Below the pieces are notes generated by a model. It ran no database searches and was not told where the DNA came from. It saw nothing but the letters and a program-made list of their open reading frames with translations. A program made the translations under genes and the position numbers. DNA of 7,376 nt from assembly GCA_028705545.1 (NCBI GenBank), contig JAQWDG010000087.1, positions 1 through 7,376 of the forward strand, written 5' to 3'. This DNA comes from Methanoregula sp. (GTDB lineage: Archaea > Halobacteriota > Methanomicrobia > Methanomicrobiales > Methanospirillaceae). Shown piece by piece: positions 1-6,121 of this stretch. Numbering within the stretch: the stretch's first letter is position 1; each line of letters starts with the position of its first letter.

Positions 1-4
1 TCAT
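1..4 (-). CDS. Start codon of a divergent leftward gene (cut by window edge)
   Basis: On the minus strand an ATG occupies positions 4-2, and only one further base lies in the window, so the product cannot be identified. The start is supported by AGGTGA at 14-9, a close match to the archaeal anti-Shine-Dalgarno complement GGAGGTGATCC, four bases before the ATG. No other convincing start or long reading frame explains the leftward side of this region. Expression would come from the minus-strand promoter near 149-156 through a leader of about 120 nt. Confidence 0.45.
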
Positions 5-126
5 AAAGTCACCTTTTCGTATGGGCGGATGAATTCCTGCACGTAAAAGGGCAGGAATGTGATTTGTGAGAAATATTCAGACGAACATTAACAGGAAATA
101 CGTGATATCCAATACCACAAATCAGC
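5..126 (-). promoter_or_regulatory. Possible structured 5' leader of the leftward edge gene
   Basis: Read on the minus strand, this stretch holds two perfect inverted repeats one base apart. The first is a 9-bp stem, TGATTTGTG at 124-116 with CACAAATCA at 68-60, closing a 47-nt loop. The second is an 8-bp hairpin, ATTCCTGC at 58-51 with GCAGGAAT at 40-33, with a 10-nt loop. The SD site and ATG follow. The start predicted from the TATA-like GTTTAAAC at 149-156 falls near 126, almost at the 5' base of the first stem. I do not recognise a known riboswitch class. Protein operators or chance repeats are the alternatives. Confidence 0.35.
9..14 (-). promoter_or_regulatory. Shine-Dalgarno site of the leftward edge gene
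   Basis: AGGTGA on the minus strand, four bases before the ATG at 4-2. It is the main evidence that a gene starts at the left edge. Confidence 0.5.
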
Positions 127-148
127 AAGGATCCCTATCGGACCAATC

Positions 149-156
149 GTTTAAAC
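149..156. promoter_or_regulatory. Palindromic TATA-like box GTTTAAAC in the divergent region
   Basis: GTTTAAAC is a perfect 8-bp palindrome resembling an archaeal TATA box, so it could serve either direction. Leftward it predicts a start near 126, ahead of the edge gene. Rightward it predicts a start near 179, giving the CLC gene a leader of about 110 nt. On the minus strand it is preceded by CAGAAAGGG, a purine-rich stretch shared with the antiporter promoter, which slightly favours leftward use. Confidence 0.4.
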
Positions 157-174
157 CCTTTCTGATTTGGCAGA

Positions 175-207
175 TTTCCTGAAAAGGAAAACCGTGAAAA
201 GTTCACG
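175..207 (+). promoter_or_regulatory. Two small hairpins in the CLC upstream region
   Basis: TTTCCT and AGGAAA (175-180 and 185-190) enclose a GAAA tetraloop. Two bases later CGTGAA and TTCACG (193-198 and 202-207) enclose a 3-nt loop. If the CLC transcript starts near 179, the second hairpin lies in its leader and the first straddles the start. Six-bp stems like these occur fairly often by chance, so a function is speculative. Confidence 0.25.
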
Positions 208-289
208 CCCTCCCTCGGAGACACAGGCCCCGGGCACCTTTTTGGGAACAGAGAAATAGGATTGGAAAAAAACAGAAAGTCCATCAGCC

Positions 290-2116
290 ATGGCATTTTC
301 GTTCCCTTCCGGTATCACCCCCACCAAACGCGTCATCGTGATCGCGTTCGTGGTCGGGATCATCGCCGGTTTAGGGGCCCTCCTCTTTTTCGAGGGGCTC
401 AAGTGGGGCACGGCATTTTTCATGGGGTATCTCCTGCACTACACCTACCCGCAGGAGGGCCAGAGCCTTGCCGCGATCGGCCAGTGGTCCGCGCCGCAGT
501 CGCTCTGGCTTTTGCTCCCGGTGATGATCTTCGGAAGCCTTCTTACCGGCATTCTCGTGACCCGGCTCGCGCCCGAAGCGGAGGGCCACGGGACCGATGC
601 GGCCATCAAGGCGTTCCACGGTGAGGGCAGGATCAGAAAAAGGGTGCCGGTCGTAAAAGCCGTGACCGCGATCCTCACGATCTCGACCGGCGGAAGCGCC
701 GGGCGTGAAGGTCCGTCGGCCCAGATCTCGGCGGGTTTCGGGTCGATGGTCGCCGATATGCTCGGCCTTTCCGAGAAGGAGCGGAGGATCGCGCTCACGA
801 CCGGCATCGGGGCCGGCATCGGGACGATCTTCAAGGCTCCTTTTGGCGGCGCCGTGCTCGCGGCCGAAGTCCTCTACACCCGGGACTTCGAGTCCGATGC
901 GATCATCCCCGCATTTCTCGCCTCGGTGATCGGTTATGCGATCTTCGGCTTTTTCGAGGGCTACGACCCGATCTTCTCGCTCGGTGCCATTGTCTGGGAG
1001 ATCGCACAGATCCCCCTCTTTGTGATCCTCGGCATCCTCTGCGCACTCTTCGGCCTGCTCTACATCTGGCTCTTCTATGAGAGCAGGGACCGGTTTAGTG
1101 CCTTCTTTGCCCGGCACAGGCTGCCGCTTTTCTTAAAGCCGGTTGCAGGCGCCGTAATCCTCGGCCTGATTGTCATCGGCCTTGCGCTCATATCGCCCGA
1201 CATGGAGACGCTCGGCCTTGCGGCCCTCGGGTCGAGCTACGGCTTTGACCAGCTGATGTTTTATTCCCTGCTCCCGCTTGCAGTCGTCCTGCTCCTGCCG
1301 TTTTTAAAGATCGTTGCAACCTCGCTTACGCTCGGGAGCGGCGGGAGCGGCGGCGTCTTTGCCCCGGGGCTTACCATCGGCGCCTCGGTCGGGGCGTCGC
1401 TCGGGCTCATTCTCCATATGTTTTTCCCGGCGCTTGTTCCCGCAGCAACGATCCCGGTCTTTGTTGTCGTCGGGATGATCGCCCTCTTTGGCGCTGTTGC
1501 AAACGCCCCGATCGCGGTCCTTATCATGGTTGTCGAGATGGTCGGGAGCATCACGATCCTGATCCCCGCGATGGCGGCAGTCGCAGTCTCGCACCTGCTT
1601 ACCGGGGAAAAGACGATATTCCGCCAGCAGGTCCCCACCAAGGCGCAGTCGGGCGCCCACCGGGGCGAATACGATCGGGACGTCCTCTCGCGGCTCATTG
1701 TCCGGGATGCGATGGTGAAAAAAAATGCGGTTGTCGCGTTCTCGCCCGGTGACGATCCGGCCGGCGTCCGGTACATGATTGCAGAGACCGGCCATACCGG
1801 TTTTCCCATAATCGAATCGGGAAAACTTGTCGGTATTGTCACGCACCGGGACGTTCAGGGAGCCGGGAAGGCTCCGGGCGAATGCCCGACCTTGCGCCAG
1901 CTCATGACCGCCCCGCCGGTCACCGTGCATCCCGGCGATACACTCGAAGACGCCCTTTCCCTCATGGTGGGCCGCGACTTCGACCATCTCCCGGTCGTTC
2001 AGGATGGCACAACGGACGTGCTTGCCGGTTTTATCACCCGGACCGATATCCTGCGGGCCTATGCCCGGGAAAACCACTGTTCATCCTGTGAACCGGGGAA
2101 AAAACCCGGGGCGTAA
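290..2116 (+). CDS. CLC-family chloride channel/transporter with C-terminal CBS pair
   Basis: This 608-residue protein has a CLC membrane core (about residues 12-440) followed by two cytoplasmic CBS domains (about 466-525 and 534-596), which in this family bind adenine nucleotides and modulate gating. CLC signatures are present: GREGP at 138-142 with the gating glutamate E140, KAPFGG at 182-187, and GGVFAP at 354-359. The usual GSGIP anion-filter motif reads GHGTD (99-103). By alignment with E. coli ClcA, the internal proton-relay glutamate E203 is V194 here (E193 matches E202), and the central tyrosine Y445 is probably F444. These changes resemble channel-type CLCs more than coupled Cl-/H+ exchangers, but transport mode cannot be settled from sequence. 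The tail has a CxxC (597-600). The ATG at 290 lies just before the first membrane segment, with an in-frame stop at 257 and no clear Shine-Dalgarno. Its end is convergent with the antiporter. Confidence 0.93.
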   Translation: MAFSFPSGITPTKRVIVIAFVVGIIAGLGALLFFEGLKWGTAFFMGYLLHYTYPQEGQSLAAIGQWSAPQSLWLLLPVMIFGSLLTGILVTRLAPEAEGHGTDAAIKAFHGEGRIRKRVPVVKAVTAILTISTGGSAGREGPSAQISAGFGSMVADMLGLSEKERRIALTTGIGAGIGTIFKAPFGGAVLAAEVLYTRDFESDAIIPAFLASVIGYAIFGFFEGYDPIFSLGAIVWEIAQIPLFVILGILCALFGLLYIWLFYESRDRFSAFFARHRLPLFLKPVAGAVILGLIVIGLALISPDMETLGLAALGSSYGFDQLMFYSLLPLAVVLLLPFLKIVATSLTLGSGGSGGVFAPGLTIGASVGASLGLILHMFFPALVPAATIPVFVVVGMIALFGAVANAPIAVLIMVVEMVGSITILIPAMAAVAVSHLLTGEKTIFRQQVPTKAQSGAHRGEYDRDVLSRLIVRDAMVKKNAVVAFSPGDDPAGVRYMIAETGHTGFPIIESGKLVGIVTHRDVQGAGKAPGECPTLRQLMTAPPVTVHPGDTLEDALSLMVGRDFDHLPVVQDGTTDVLAGFITRTDILRAYARENHCSSCEPGKKPGA

Positions 2117-2136
2117 AAAAAGGATTTTTTACCCGG
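2106..2136. terminator. Bidirectional hairpin terminator between convergent genes
   Basis: CCGGG (2106-2110) pairs with CCCGG (2132-2136), and TAAAAAA (2114-2120) pairs with TTTTTTA (2125-2131) around an AGGA loop; GCG (2111-2113) is a bulge. Each strand has a run of six T in the hairpin arm. The stop codons of both convergent genes (TAA at 2114-2116, and TAA on the minus strand at 2131-2129) are part of the stem. Confidence 0.75.
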
Positions 2137-3325
2137 CTGTCGGGTCGTACTGGCACTTTTTTTCCTTGAAAAACCAGTTCCGGTAAATGATCGGCGTGAT
2201 TATGGTGGTCAGCAGGCTCATGAGGACGAGCGCCACGTAGAGCCCCTGGCCGATGATCCCGGCTTCGAGGCCGAGAAGGGCAACGATCATCGCAACCTCG
2301 CCCCGGGGCGCCATACCGAAACCGACAATGAGCGCATCCTTCCGGCACAGCCCCATGAGCCGGGCGGGAATGCCGCAGCCGACAACCTTTGTCGCGATGG
2401 CCATGATCGTGAGCGCGGCAAGGAACAGGAGGATCTCGGGGGTCAGCGCCCGGAGGTCGGCGAGCACCCCGAGCGAGACAAAGAAGATCGAGGCAAAGAT
2501 AATCTGGAGGTACTCCGCCCCCTCCCGGAAGTTTTTGCTGTGCACGAGCTTCACGCTCTCAAACGAGACGCCGGCAATGAACGCCCCGACAATGGCGGAG
2601 AGACCCACTACCTCAGCGCAAAGGGCATACAAAAACGCCATCATCATTGCGAAGATAAAAATGAAGTCCGGGAATTTTTTGCAAAAACCTGTAGTGTCGA
2701 GCCGTTCCACATATTTGCTTACCACAAGAATCCCAAACACCCCGCCGATCACAATGAATGCCACGGCCTTGAAGGCGACAAAGGCAACCGCCCCGGCCGT
2801 TACCGTTCCGCTCACGGCATCGGTGCTGATGGCAAGGGCAAGGAGGCTGAGCACATCGTCGATGACTGCCGCGCCGATGATCGCCTTTGCGGCCTGGGTC
2901 TGAAGTTTCCCGAGCTCTTTTAGGACATTTGCCGTGATCGCGATACTTGTCGCGGTAAGCGCTGTCCCGACAAAGATCGCAGCCGCAGTGTCAAAGCCAA
3001 AGACGAGCGAGAGCCAGTACCCGCCAATCCACGGGACGATCACGCCTACTGCCGCTATCACGCCGTTCCGCAAAGAGAGGATCTCTTTTATGTTGAATTC
3101 GAGGCCGATGACAAAGAGGAGGATCACAGCGCCGAGTTTTGCGAGACCTTCGACAAAATCCGAGTAGGTAATAAGGCCAAGGGCGCTTGGGCCGACAAGG
3201 AGTCCCACAAGGATGAGGCCGATGACGGCCGACTGGTTGATCCGCGACGCAACAAGGTATCCGCCAAGTGCGACAAAGAGGAGCAGGCTCATCTGGAATT
3301 CGGGCGACGAGAGAAGGGCATCCAT
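2129..3325 (-). CDS. CPA2/NapA-type Na+/H+ antiporter
   Basis: A 398-residue polytopic membrane protein of the cation:proton antiporter-2 family, expected to exchange Na+ (or K+) for H+ across the cytoplasmic membrane. It has the crossover-helix motif TATSIAI (124-130) and an IDD motif with D156-D157, the aspartate pair typical of electrogenic NapA/NhaA-type antiporters. K313 lies where NapA has its conserved membrane lysine, and APRGE (339-343) is typical of the family. There is no C-terminal RCK/TrkA-N domain, so it is not a full KefB/KefC-type K+ efflux protein. The ATG at 3325 is chosen over an upstream in-frame TTG at 3355: it begins just before the first helix, and a TATA-like TTTGTATT lies about 27 bp upstream, as for a leaderless transcript. 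The longer TTG start would sit on that promoter. Confidence 0.92.
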   Translation of the reverse strand: MDALLSSPEFQMSLLLFVALGGYLVASRINQSAVIGLILVGLLVGPSALGLITYSDFVEGLAKLGAVILLFVIGLEFNIKEILSLRNGVIAAVGVIVPWIGGYWLSLVFGFDTAAAIFVGTALTATSIAITANVLKELGKLQTQAAKAIIGAAVIDDVLSLLALAISTDAVSGTVTAGAVAFVAFKAVAFIVIGGVFGILVVSKYVERLDTTGFCKKFPDFIFIFAMMMAFLYALCAEVVGLSAIVGAFIAGVSFESVKLVHSKNFREGAEYLQIIFASIFFVSLGVLADLRALTPEILLFLAALTIMAIATKVVGCGIPARLMGLCRKDALIVGFGMAPRGEVAMIVALLGLEAGIIGQGLYVALVLMSLLTTIITPIIYRNWFFKEKKCQYDPTAG

Positions 3326-3348
3326 CCGGCACGTACTTGAGCGGGAGG

Positions 3349-3356
3349 AATACAAA
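3349..3356 (-). promoter_or_regulatory. Probable TATA box of the antiporter (leaderless)
   Basis: TTTGTATT on the minus strand is centred about 27 bp before the ATG at 3325, so transcription would start at or next to the start codon. No Shine-Dalgarno is seen before that ATG. The preceding CAGAAAGGG could be the BRE region. The 103-bp gap 3326-3428 shows nothing else I can assign. Confidence 0.45.
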
Positions 3357-3428
3357 CCCTTTCTGCTTTTTTACCTGCCCCCCGGTTAGGGAGTATCCCG
3401 TCGGAAATATCCTGTTTATGGAAGCGGA

Positions 3429-3769
3429 TCACGAAAAAAGGAAAAATGTGCAGGACTTGTCAGGGACCGTGAGGGCGAGGGAGATGGCGCCGACTGCAAA
3501 GAGGACGCCCAGAACCAGCTGGACGATTGTAATGACAATCCCCCGGATACTATCTGCCGATGCAAACCCGGGGGCTGCTGCCGATCGCAATAAAGATTGC
3601 AGCGACTATGATCCCAAAGGCGGCATTGCCCCTGGCGGGTTCCTTCTGTTCGTCAACGTCACGGGTAACTTTCCCGAAAACCGGGAATCCGATATAGCGT
3701 GCGATCACCGCAAAAGAGGACTGCGATGATCAGCTGGACGATTCCGACAACTACCGTTATTGAGTCCAT
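3429..3769 (-). pseudogene. DUF350-like membrane protein, two frameshifts, C-terminal truncation
   Basis: The minus-strand frame from ATG 3769 encodes MDSITVVVGIVQLIIAVLF, then shifts at a T run (+ strand AAAA, 3712-3715) and would stop at 3661-3659. Skipping one base restores a frame that continues with a membrane-adjacent FGKVTRDVDEQKEPARGNAA and a second hydrophobic helix. A second single-base shift at a C run (+ strand GGGGG, 3570-3574) opens a third frame with DSIRGIVITIVQLVLGVLFA, ending at TGA 3431-3429. The order helix, charged loop with GNxA, helix, then a repeat starting IVQL..VLFAV matches the two-repeat layout of DUF350 (UPF0719) proteins. The last loop and helix are missing. Both shifts are one extra base in a homopolymer, so sequencing error is possible. 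It lies 36 bp downstream of the MscS-related gene on the same strand. The family call is from recognition only. Confidence 0.6.
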
Positions 3770-3779
3770 GAGCGCGGCT

Positions 3780-3804
3780 AAAAAAAAATTTTAAAAAGGA
3801 AAAA
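3780..3804 (-). terminator. Oligo-T terminator after the first MscS-related gene
   Basis: Just after the TAA stop (3808-3806), the minus strand carries T5, CC, T5, A4 and T9 in succession. Such T-rich tracts terminate archaeal transcription without needing a hairpin. It separates the MscS-related gene from the DUF350 remnant, although read-through is possible. Confidence 0.6.
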
Positions 3805-3805
3805 T

Positions 3806-4498
3806 TTACTGTTTCTTCACGACAACTGTGTCGATGATCTTGTCCATGATCGCTTCGCTGCGGTTCTTGAGGCCGAAGCCGACGATAATCGCGATTGCGG
3901 CGCCAAGGCCAATACCAATGCCCCATGCAATCGGGGTCACGAACGTGTAGATGATCGTGAGGTCAAGCATCAGCTGCGAGAGCGCGAGGACTGCGATGAC
4001 GAAGTACAGGAAGATCCTCATGAGGAAAAGGACCGGGTTGATGAGCTGGATGTCCTGCTTGGCGTAGTACTTCCCGAGGAAGTCGATAAAGTAGTCGGAG
4101 AGCAGGAAGCCGACGATAAGGATGATGACAAAGGCAACCACGTGCGGGATATACTCGACGATCGTGGTCATGAGCTTGCTCATGTAGTCCATGTTGAGGA
4201 TATCTACCGCGGCAAGAACTGCAATCAGGTACACAAAGATCCTGACAGCGATATCGCCGATGTATCCTACGGTGATCCCGGCGCCTTTTACCGAGCCGGC
4301 AAAGGAAGTCTCGTCTGCGACTTTCTCGACAAGGTGCTGTTCGCTGATCTTGTCGAGAAGGATCCGGACTGCCTTACCGAGCAGGCGGCCGACGATCCAG
4401 CCGACCAGAAGGACAAGGAGTGCTCCTATAATACTGGGCAGGTACGTCATAGTGACGCCATACCACTGGTTGGCAACATTGGTAAAGACATAATCCAT
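3806..4498 (-). CDS. MscS-related transmembrane-helix protein, copy 1
   Basis: A 230-residue protein that is almost entirely membrane, with about five helices (roughly 20-42, 79-101, 114-137, 158-180 and 188-210). YLPSIIGALLVLLVGW-IVGRL and YIPHVVAFVIILIVGFLL resemble the conserved TM-helix repeat (PF05552) found in MscS-like channels, and the end GFGLKNRSEAIMDKI resembles an MscS pore-helix end. The soluble beta domain that follows the pore helix in MscS is absent, so it may be a minimal channel or an accessory membrane protein. The ATG at 4498 is preferred to the in-frame GTG at 4513, because GGAGG (4511-4507) sits eight bases before it. It is divergent from the PAS regulator and about 66% identical, without gaps, to the copy at 6120-6809. 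Confidence 0.85.
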   Translation of the reverse strand: MDYVFTNVANQWYGVTMTYLPSIIGALLVLLVGWIVGRLLGKAVRILLDKISEQHLVEKVADETSFAGSVKGAGITVGYIGDIAVRIFVYLIAVLAAVDILNMDYMSKLMTTIVEYIPHVVAFVIILIVGFLLSDYFIDFLGKYYAKQDIQLINPVLFLMRIFLYFVIAVLALSQLMLDLTIIYTFVTPIAWGIGIGLGAAIAIIVGFGLKNRSEAIMDKIIDTVVVKKQ

Positions 4499-4506
4499 CT
4501 TGGTTT

Positions 4507-4511
4507 CCTCC
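4507..4511 (-). promoter_or_regulatory. Shine-Dalgarno site setting the start of MscS-related copy 1
   Basis: GGAGG on the minus strand, eight bases before ATG 4498. It overlaps the alternative GTG start at 4513-4511 and therefore argues against it. Confidence 0.75.
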
Positions 4512-4532
4512 ACAATTTTCTATTTACCCTTA

Positions 4533-4540
4533 CTATATAA
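4533..4540 (-). promoter_or_regulatory. TATA box of MscS-related copy 1
   Basis: TTATATAG on the minus strand predicts a start near 4511, giving a very short leader whose 5' end is the Shine-Dalgarno site. Confidence 0.6.
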
Positions 4541-4553
4541 TCCGTTTTTCCCA

Positions 4554-4599
4554 AATAAACGTTATTGTTATTTCCGATACATATTGGTAATTTTCAATA
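4554..4599. promoter_or_regulatory. Inverted repeats in the divergent region, candidate operators
   Basis: Two AT-rich inverted repeats lie between the two TATA boxes: AATAA-ACG-TTATT (4554-4566), and TATTG (4582-4586) with CAATA (4595-4599) around an 8-bp spacer. They could bind a winged-helix regulator, possibly the one encoded at 4655. Short AT-rich repeats also arise by chance here. Confidence 0.25.
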
Positions 4600-4620
4600 A
4601 TTATAAATGTTGACAGAGTG

Positions 4621-4628
4621 TATATAAT
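4621..4628 (+). promoter_or_regulatory. TATA box of the PAS regulator (leaderless)
   Basis: TATATAAT is centred about 30 bp before ATG 4655, so the transcript should begin at or very near the start codon. No Shine-Dalgarno is present in the few bases between. Confidence 0.6.
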
Positions 4629-4654
4629 CTATACTTCAGGGACACGCTGCCGCC

Positions 4655-6013
4655 ATGATGCACGATTACCAGCAGGAACTTGCCCAGATCAAAGACCTTC
4701 TCAAGGAAAACCCGGAAGGGATGAGCGTCACGGACATTGCAAAGGCGCTCAAAAAGAACAAGAATACAACCGGCCGCTATCTTGACATCCTTTTAATCTC
4801 CGGCCAGGTGGATATGCGGACATACGGAATGGCCAAGGTCTTTACGCTCTCGCAGCGCGTCCCGCTTTCCGCAATGCTGAGCTGCTCAAAAGACATGATC
4901 ATGGTCCTTGACAGCGACTCCCGGATCATCGAGATCAACGATACGTTCCTCGAACTCCTGCACATCAGCCGTAAGGAAGCGACCGGGAAGAACATCACGT
5001 ACCTCCGGTCTCCCGAAGTCGATGTCCACGAACTGGTCAACGCCCTTGCCACCCGCTCTGCGGATGAGACGGAGCGTACGCTCTCGTTTAAGGTGAAAGG
5101 TGCGAGCGAACGCATCTTCAAGCAGAAAACCATCCCTACGGTTTTTGACGATGGCGCAAAAGGCTTTACGCTGATATTAACCGATGTGACCGAGGAGATC
5201 CTGCGGGAACGGGAGATCCGGGAGTGGGAGGAGCGCTTCCGGATGATGGCGGAGAACATCCGGGATGCTCTGCTCATCATCGAAAACGACAAATGTACGT
5301 TTGTCAACCGCAGCCTGGCGGAGATCACCGGCTATACCTTCGAAGAGCTCTGGGCGATGGACCCGCGGGCAATCATTGCCCCGGAGGACCAGGATAAGAT
5401 GGAGCCGTTTTTTTCCCACAATAAAAAGTCCGTGCCCGGCCCGGTGCTTGCCGATCTCCAGTGCAGGATCCTGAGGAAAGACGGGGTGTACCGGGATGTC
5501 TTTATCCGGGTCACGAGTGCCCGGCATGGCGAGACCCTCTATCACTTCGTGATCCTTACCGATGTCACAGAGCTCAGGACCAAGGATGCGGCGCTCGTTG
5601 CAAGCGAGCAGAGGTTCCGGATGATGGCAGACAATATCCAGGACGCAGTTGTAATCATCGAAAACGACCAGTTCGTGTACGCGAACCGGCGCGTCTGTGA
5701 GATGTCGGGCTATACCTTTGAGGAACTCATGCACAAGGATACAACAGCGCTCATCACCCCGGAGACCCGGCTTATGATGGACGAGTTGTACAGGAAGTCC
5801 ATCGCCTGCACGGAACCGCCGGCGAAGTTCCAGAGCTGGATGTTGTGCAAGAACGGTGCGAAGCGGTGCATCTACGGGCAGATAAATTCTGTCAGGCACG
5901 AAAAGACCGTGAGCACCTACATCACCATGACCGATGTGACGGCGTTTGCGCAAAGGGAGCAGGAACTCCTGGAGCAGATCGCAGCACTCGAGAAACGGCT
6001 GGAAAGAGCCTGA
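4655..6013 (+). CDS. Winged-helix protein with three PAS domains (sensor-regulator)
   Basis: A 452-residue soluble protein. Residues 8-66 form a winged helix-turn-helix (GMSVTDIAKALKKNKNTTGR is the recognition region). PAS domains follow at about 71-180, 193-307 and 319-430, each ending in the typical TDVTE-like strand (LTDVTEE, LTDVTEL, MTDVTAF). A charged coiled-coil tail closes the protein (432-452). PAS2 and PAS3 are recent relatives, sharing FRMMA-NI-DA--IIEND and GYTFEEL. There is no histidine kinase, receiver, GGDEF or other output domain, and no membrane segment. It is therefore likely a one-component regulator that binds DNA directly and senses a small ligand or redox state inside the cell. 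The ligand is unknown. An alternative start three bases later (4658) cannot be excluded. It is divergent from one MscS-related gene and convergent with the other, which makes these plausible targets. Confidence 0.88.
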   Translation: MMHDYQQELAQIKDLLKENPEGMSVTDIAKALKKNKNTTGRYLDILLISGQVDMRTYGMAKVFTLSQRVPLSAMLSCSKDMIMVLDSDSRIIEINDTFLELLHISRKEATGKNITYLRSPEVDVHELVNALATRSADETERTLSFKVKGASERIFKQKTIPTVFDDGAKGFTLILTDVTEEILREREIREWEERFRMMAENIRDALLIIENDKCTFVNRSLAEITGYTFEELWAMDPRAIIAPEDQDKMEPFFSHNKKSVPGPVLADLQCRILRKDGVYRDVFIRVTSARHGETLYHFVILTDVTELRTKDAALVASEQRFRMMADNIQDAVVIIENDQFVYANRRVCEMSGYTFEELMHKDTTALITPETRLMMDELYRKSIACTEPPAKFQSWMLCKNGAKRCIYGQINSVRHEKTVSTYITMTDVTAFAQREQELLEQIAALEKRLERA

Positions 6014-6102
6014 TTTTTTCCCCGTGCGGTGCAGTCCGGAGCCCGGGTTTTTTCCTGTGCGGCCGCGCCCGCAGAAACGACCCACAGCCGTACGGTATAA
6101 TT

Positions 6103-6121
6103 CCCGGTAAAAACGGGTTTT
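6103..6121. terminator. Hairpin terminator between the PAS regulator and MscS-related copy 2
   Basis: CCCG (6103-6106) and CGGG (6114-6117) form a short stem around GTAAAAA, followed on the plus strand by TTTT. It overlaps the TAA stop (6122-6120) of the convergent gene. On the minus strand the loop carries five T. A separate T6 run directly follows the PAS stop codon (6014-6019), and another lies at 6048-6053, so rightward transcription may end earlier. The rest of 6014-6119 shows nothing else. Confidence 0.5.

Noticed and set aside
1..289. Fluoride riboswitch (crcB motif) ahead of the CLC gene
   Set aside because: Some CLC genes follow this riboswitch, but its conserved sequence blocks were not found; the hairpins seen here do not match its pseudoknot layout.
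371..1117. Long minus-strand open frame inside the CLC gene
   Set aside because: It is antisense to clear CLC motifs, is rich in R, D, E and G as expected of a shadow frame in GC-rich DNA, and has no ribosome binding site.
2253..2903. Plus-strand open frame antisense to the antiporter
   Set aside because: The minus-strand frame carries the family motifs throughout; the plus-strand product is low-complexity and matches nothing recognisable.
3326..3355. Longer antiporter start at TTG 3355
   Set aside because: The added ten residues are polar and would be encoded on the likely TATA box; the ATG at 3325 fits a leaderless transcript and the first helix.
3268..3729. 153-residue plus-strand open frame over the antiporter start and the DUF350 remnant
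   Set aside because: The product is not protein-like and overlaps the antiporter promoter; the minus strand shows a coherent, though frameshifted, membrane protein here.
3705..3926. 73-residue minus-strand frame linking the MscS-related gene and the DUF350 remnant
   Set aside because: It is the wrong frame of the MscS-related gene end (basic, W/R/H-rich) running across an oligo-T terminator.
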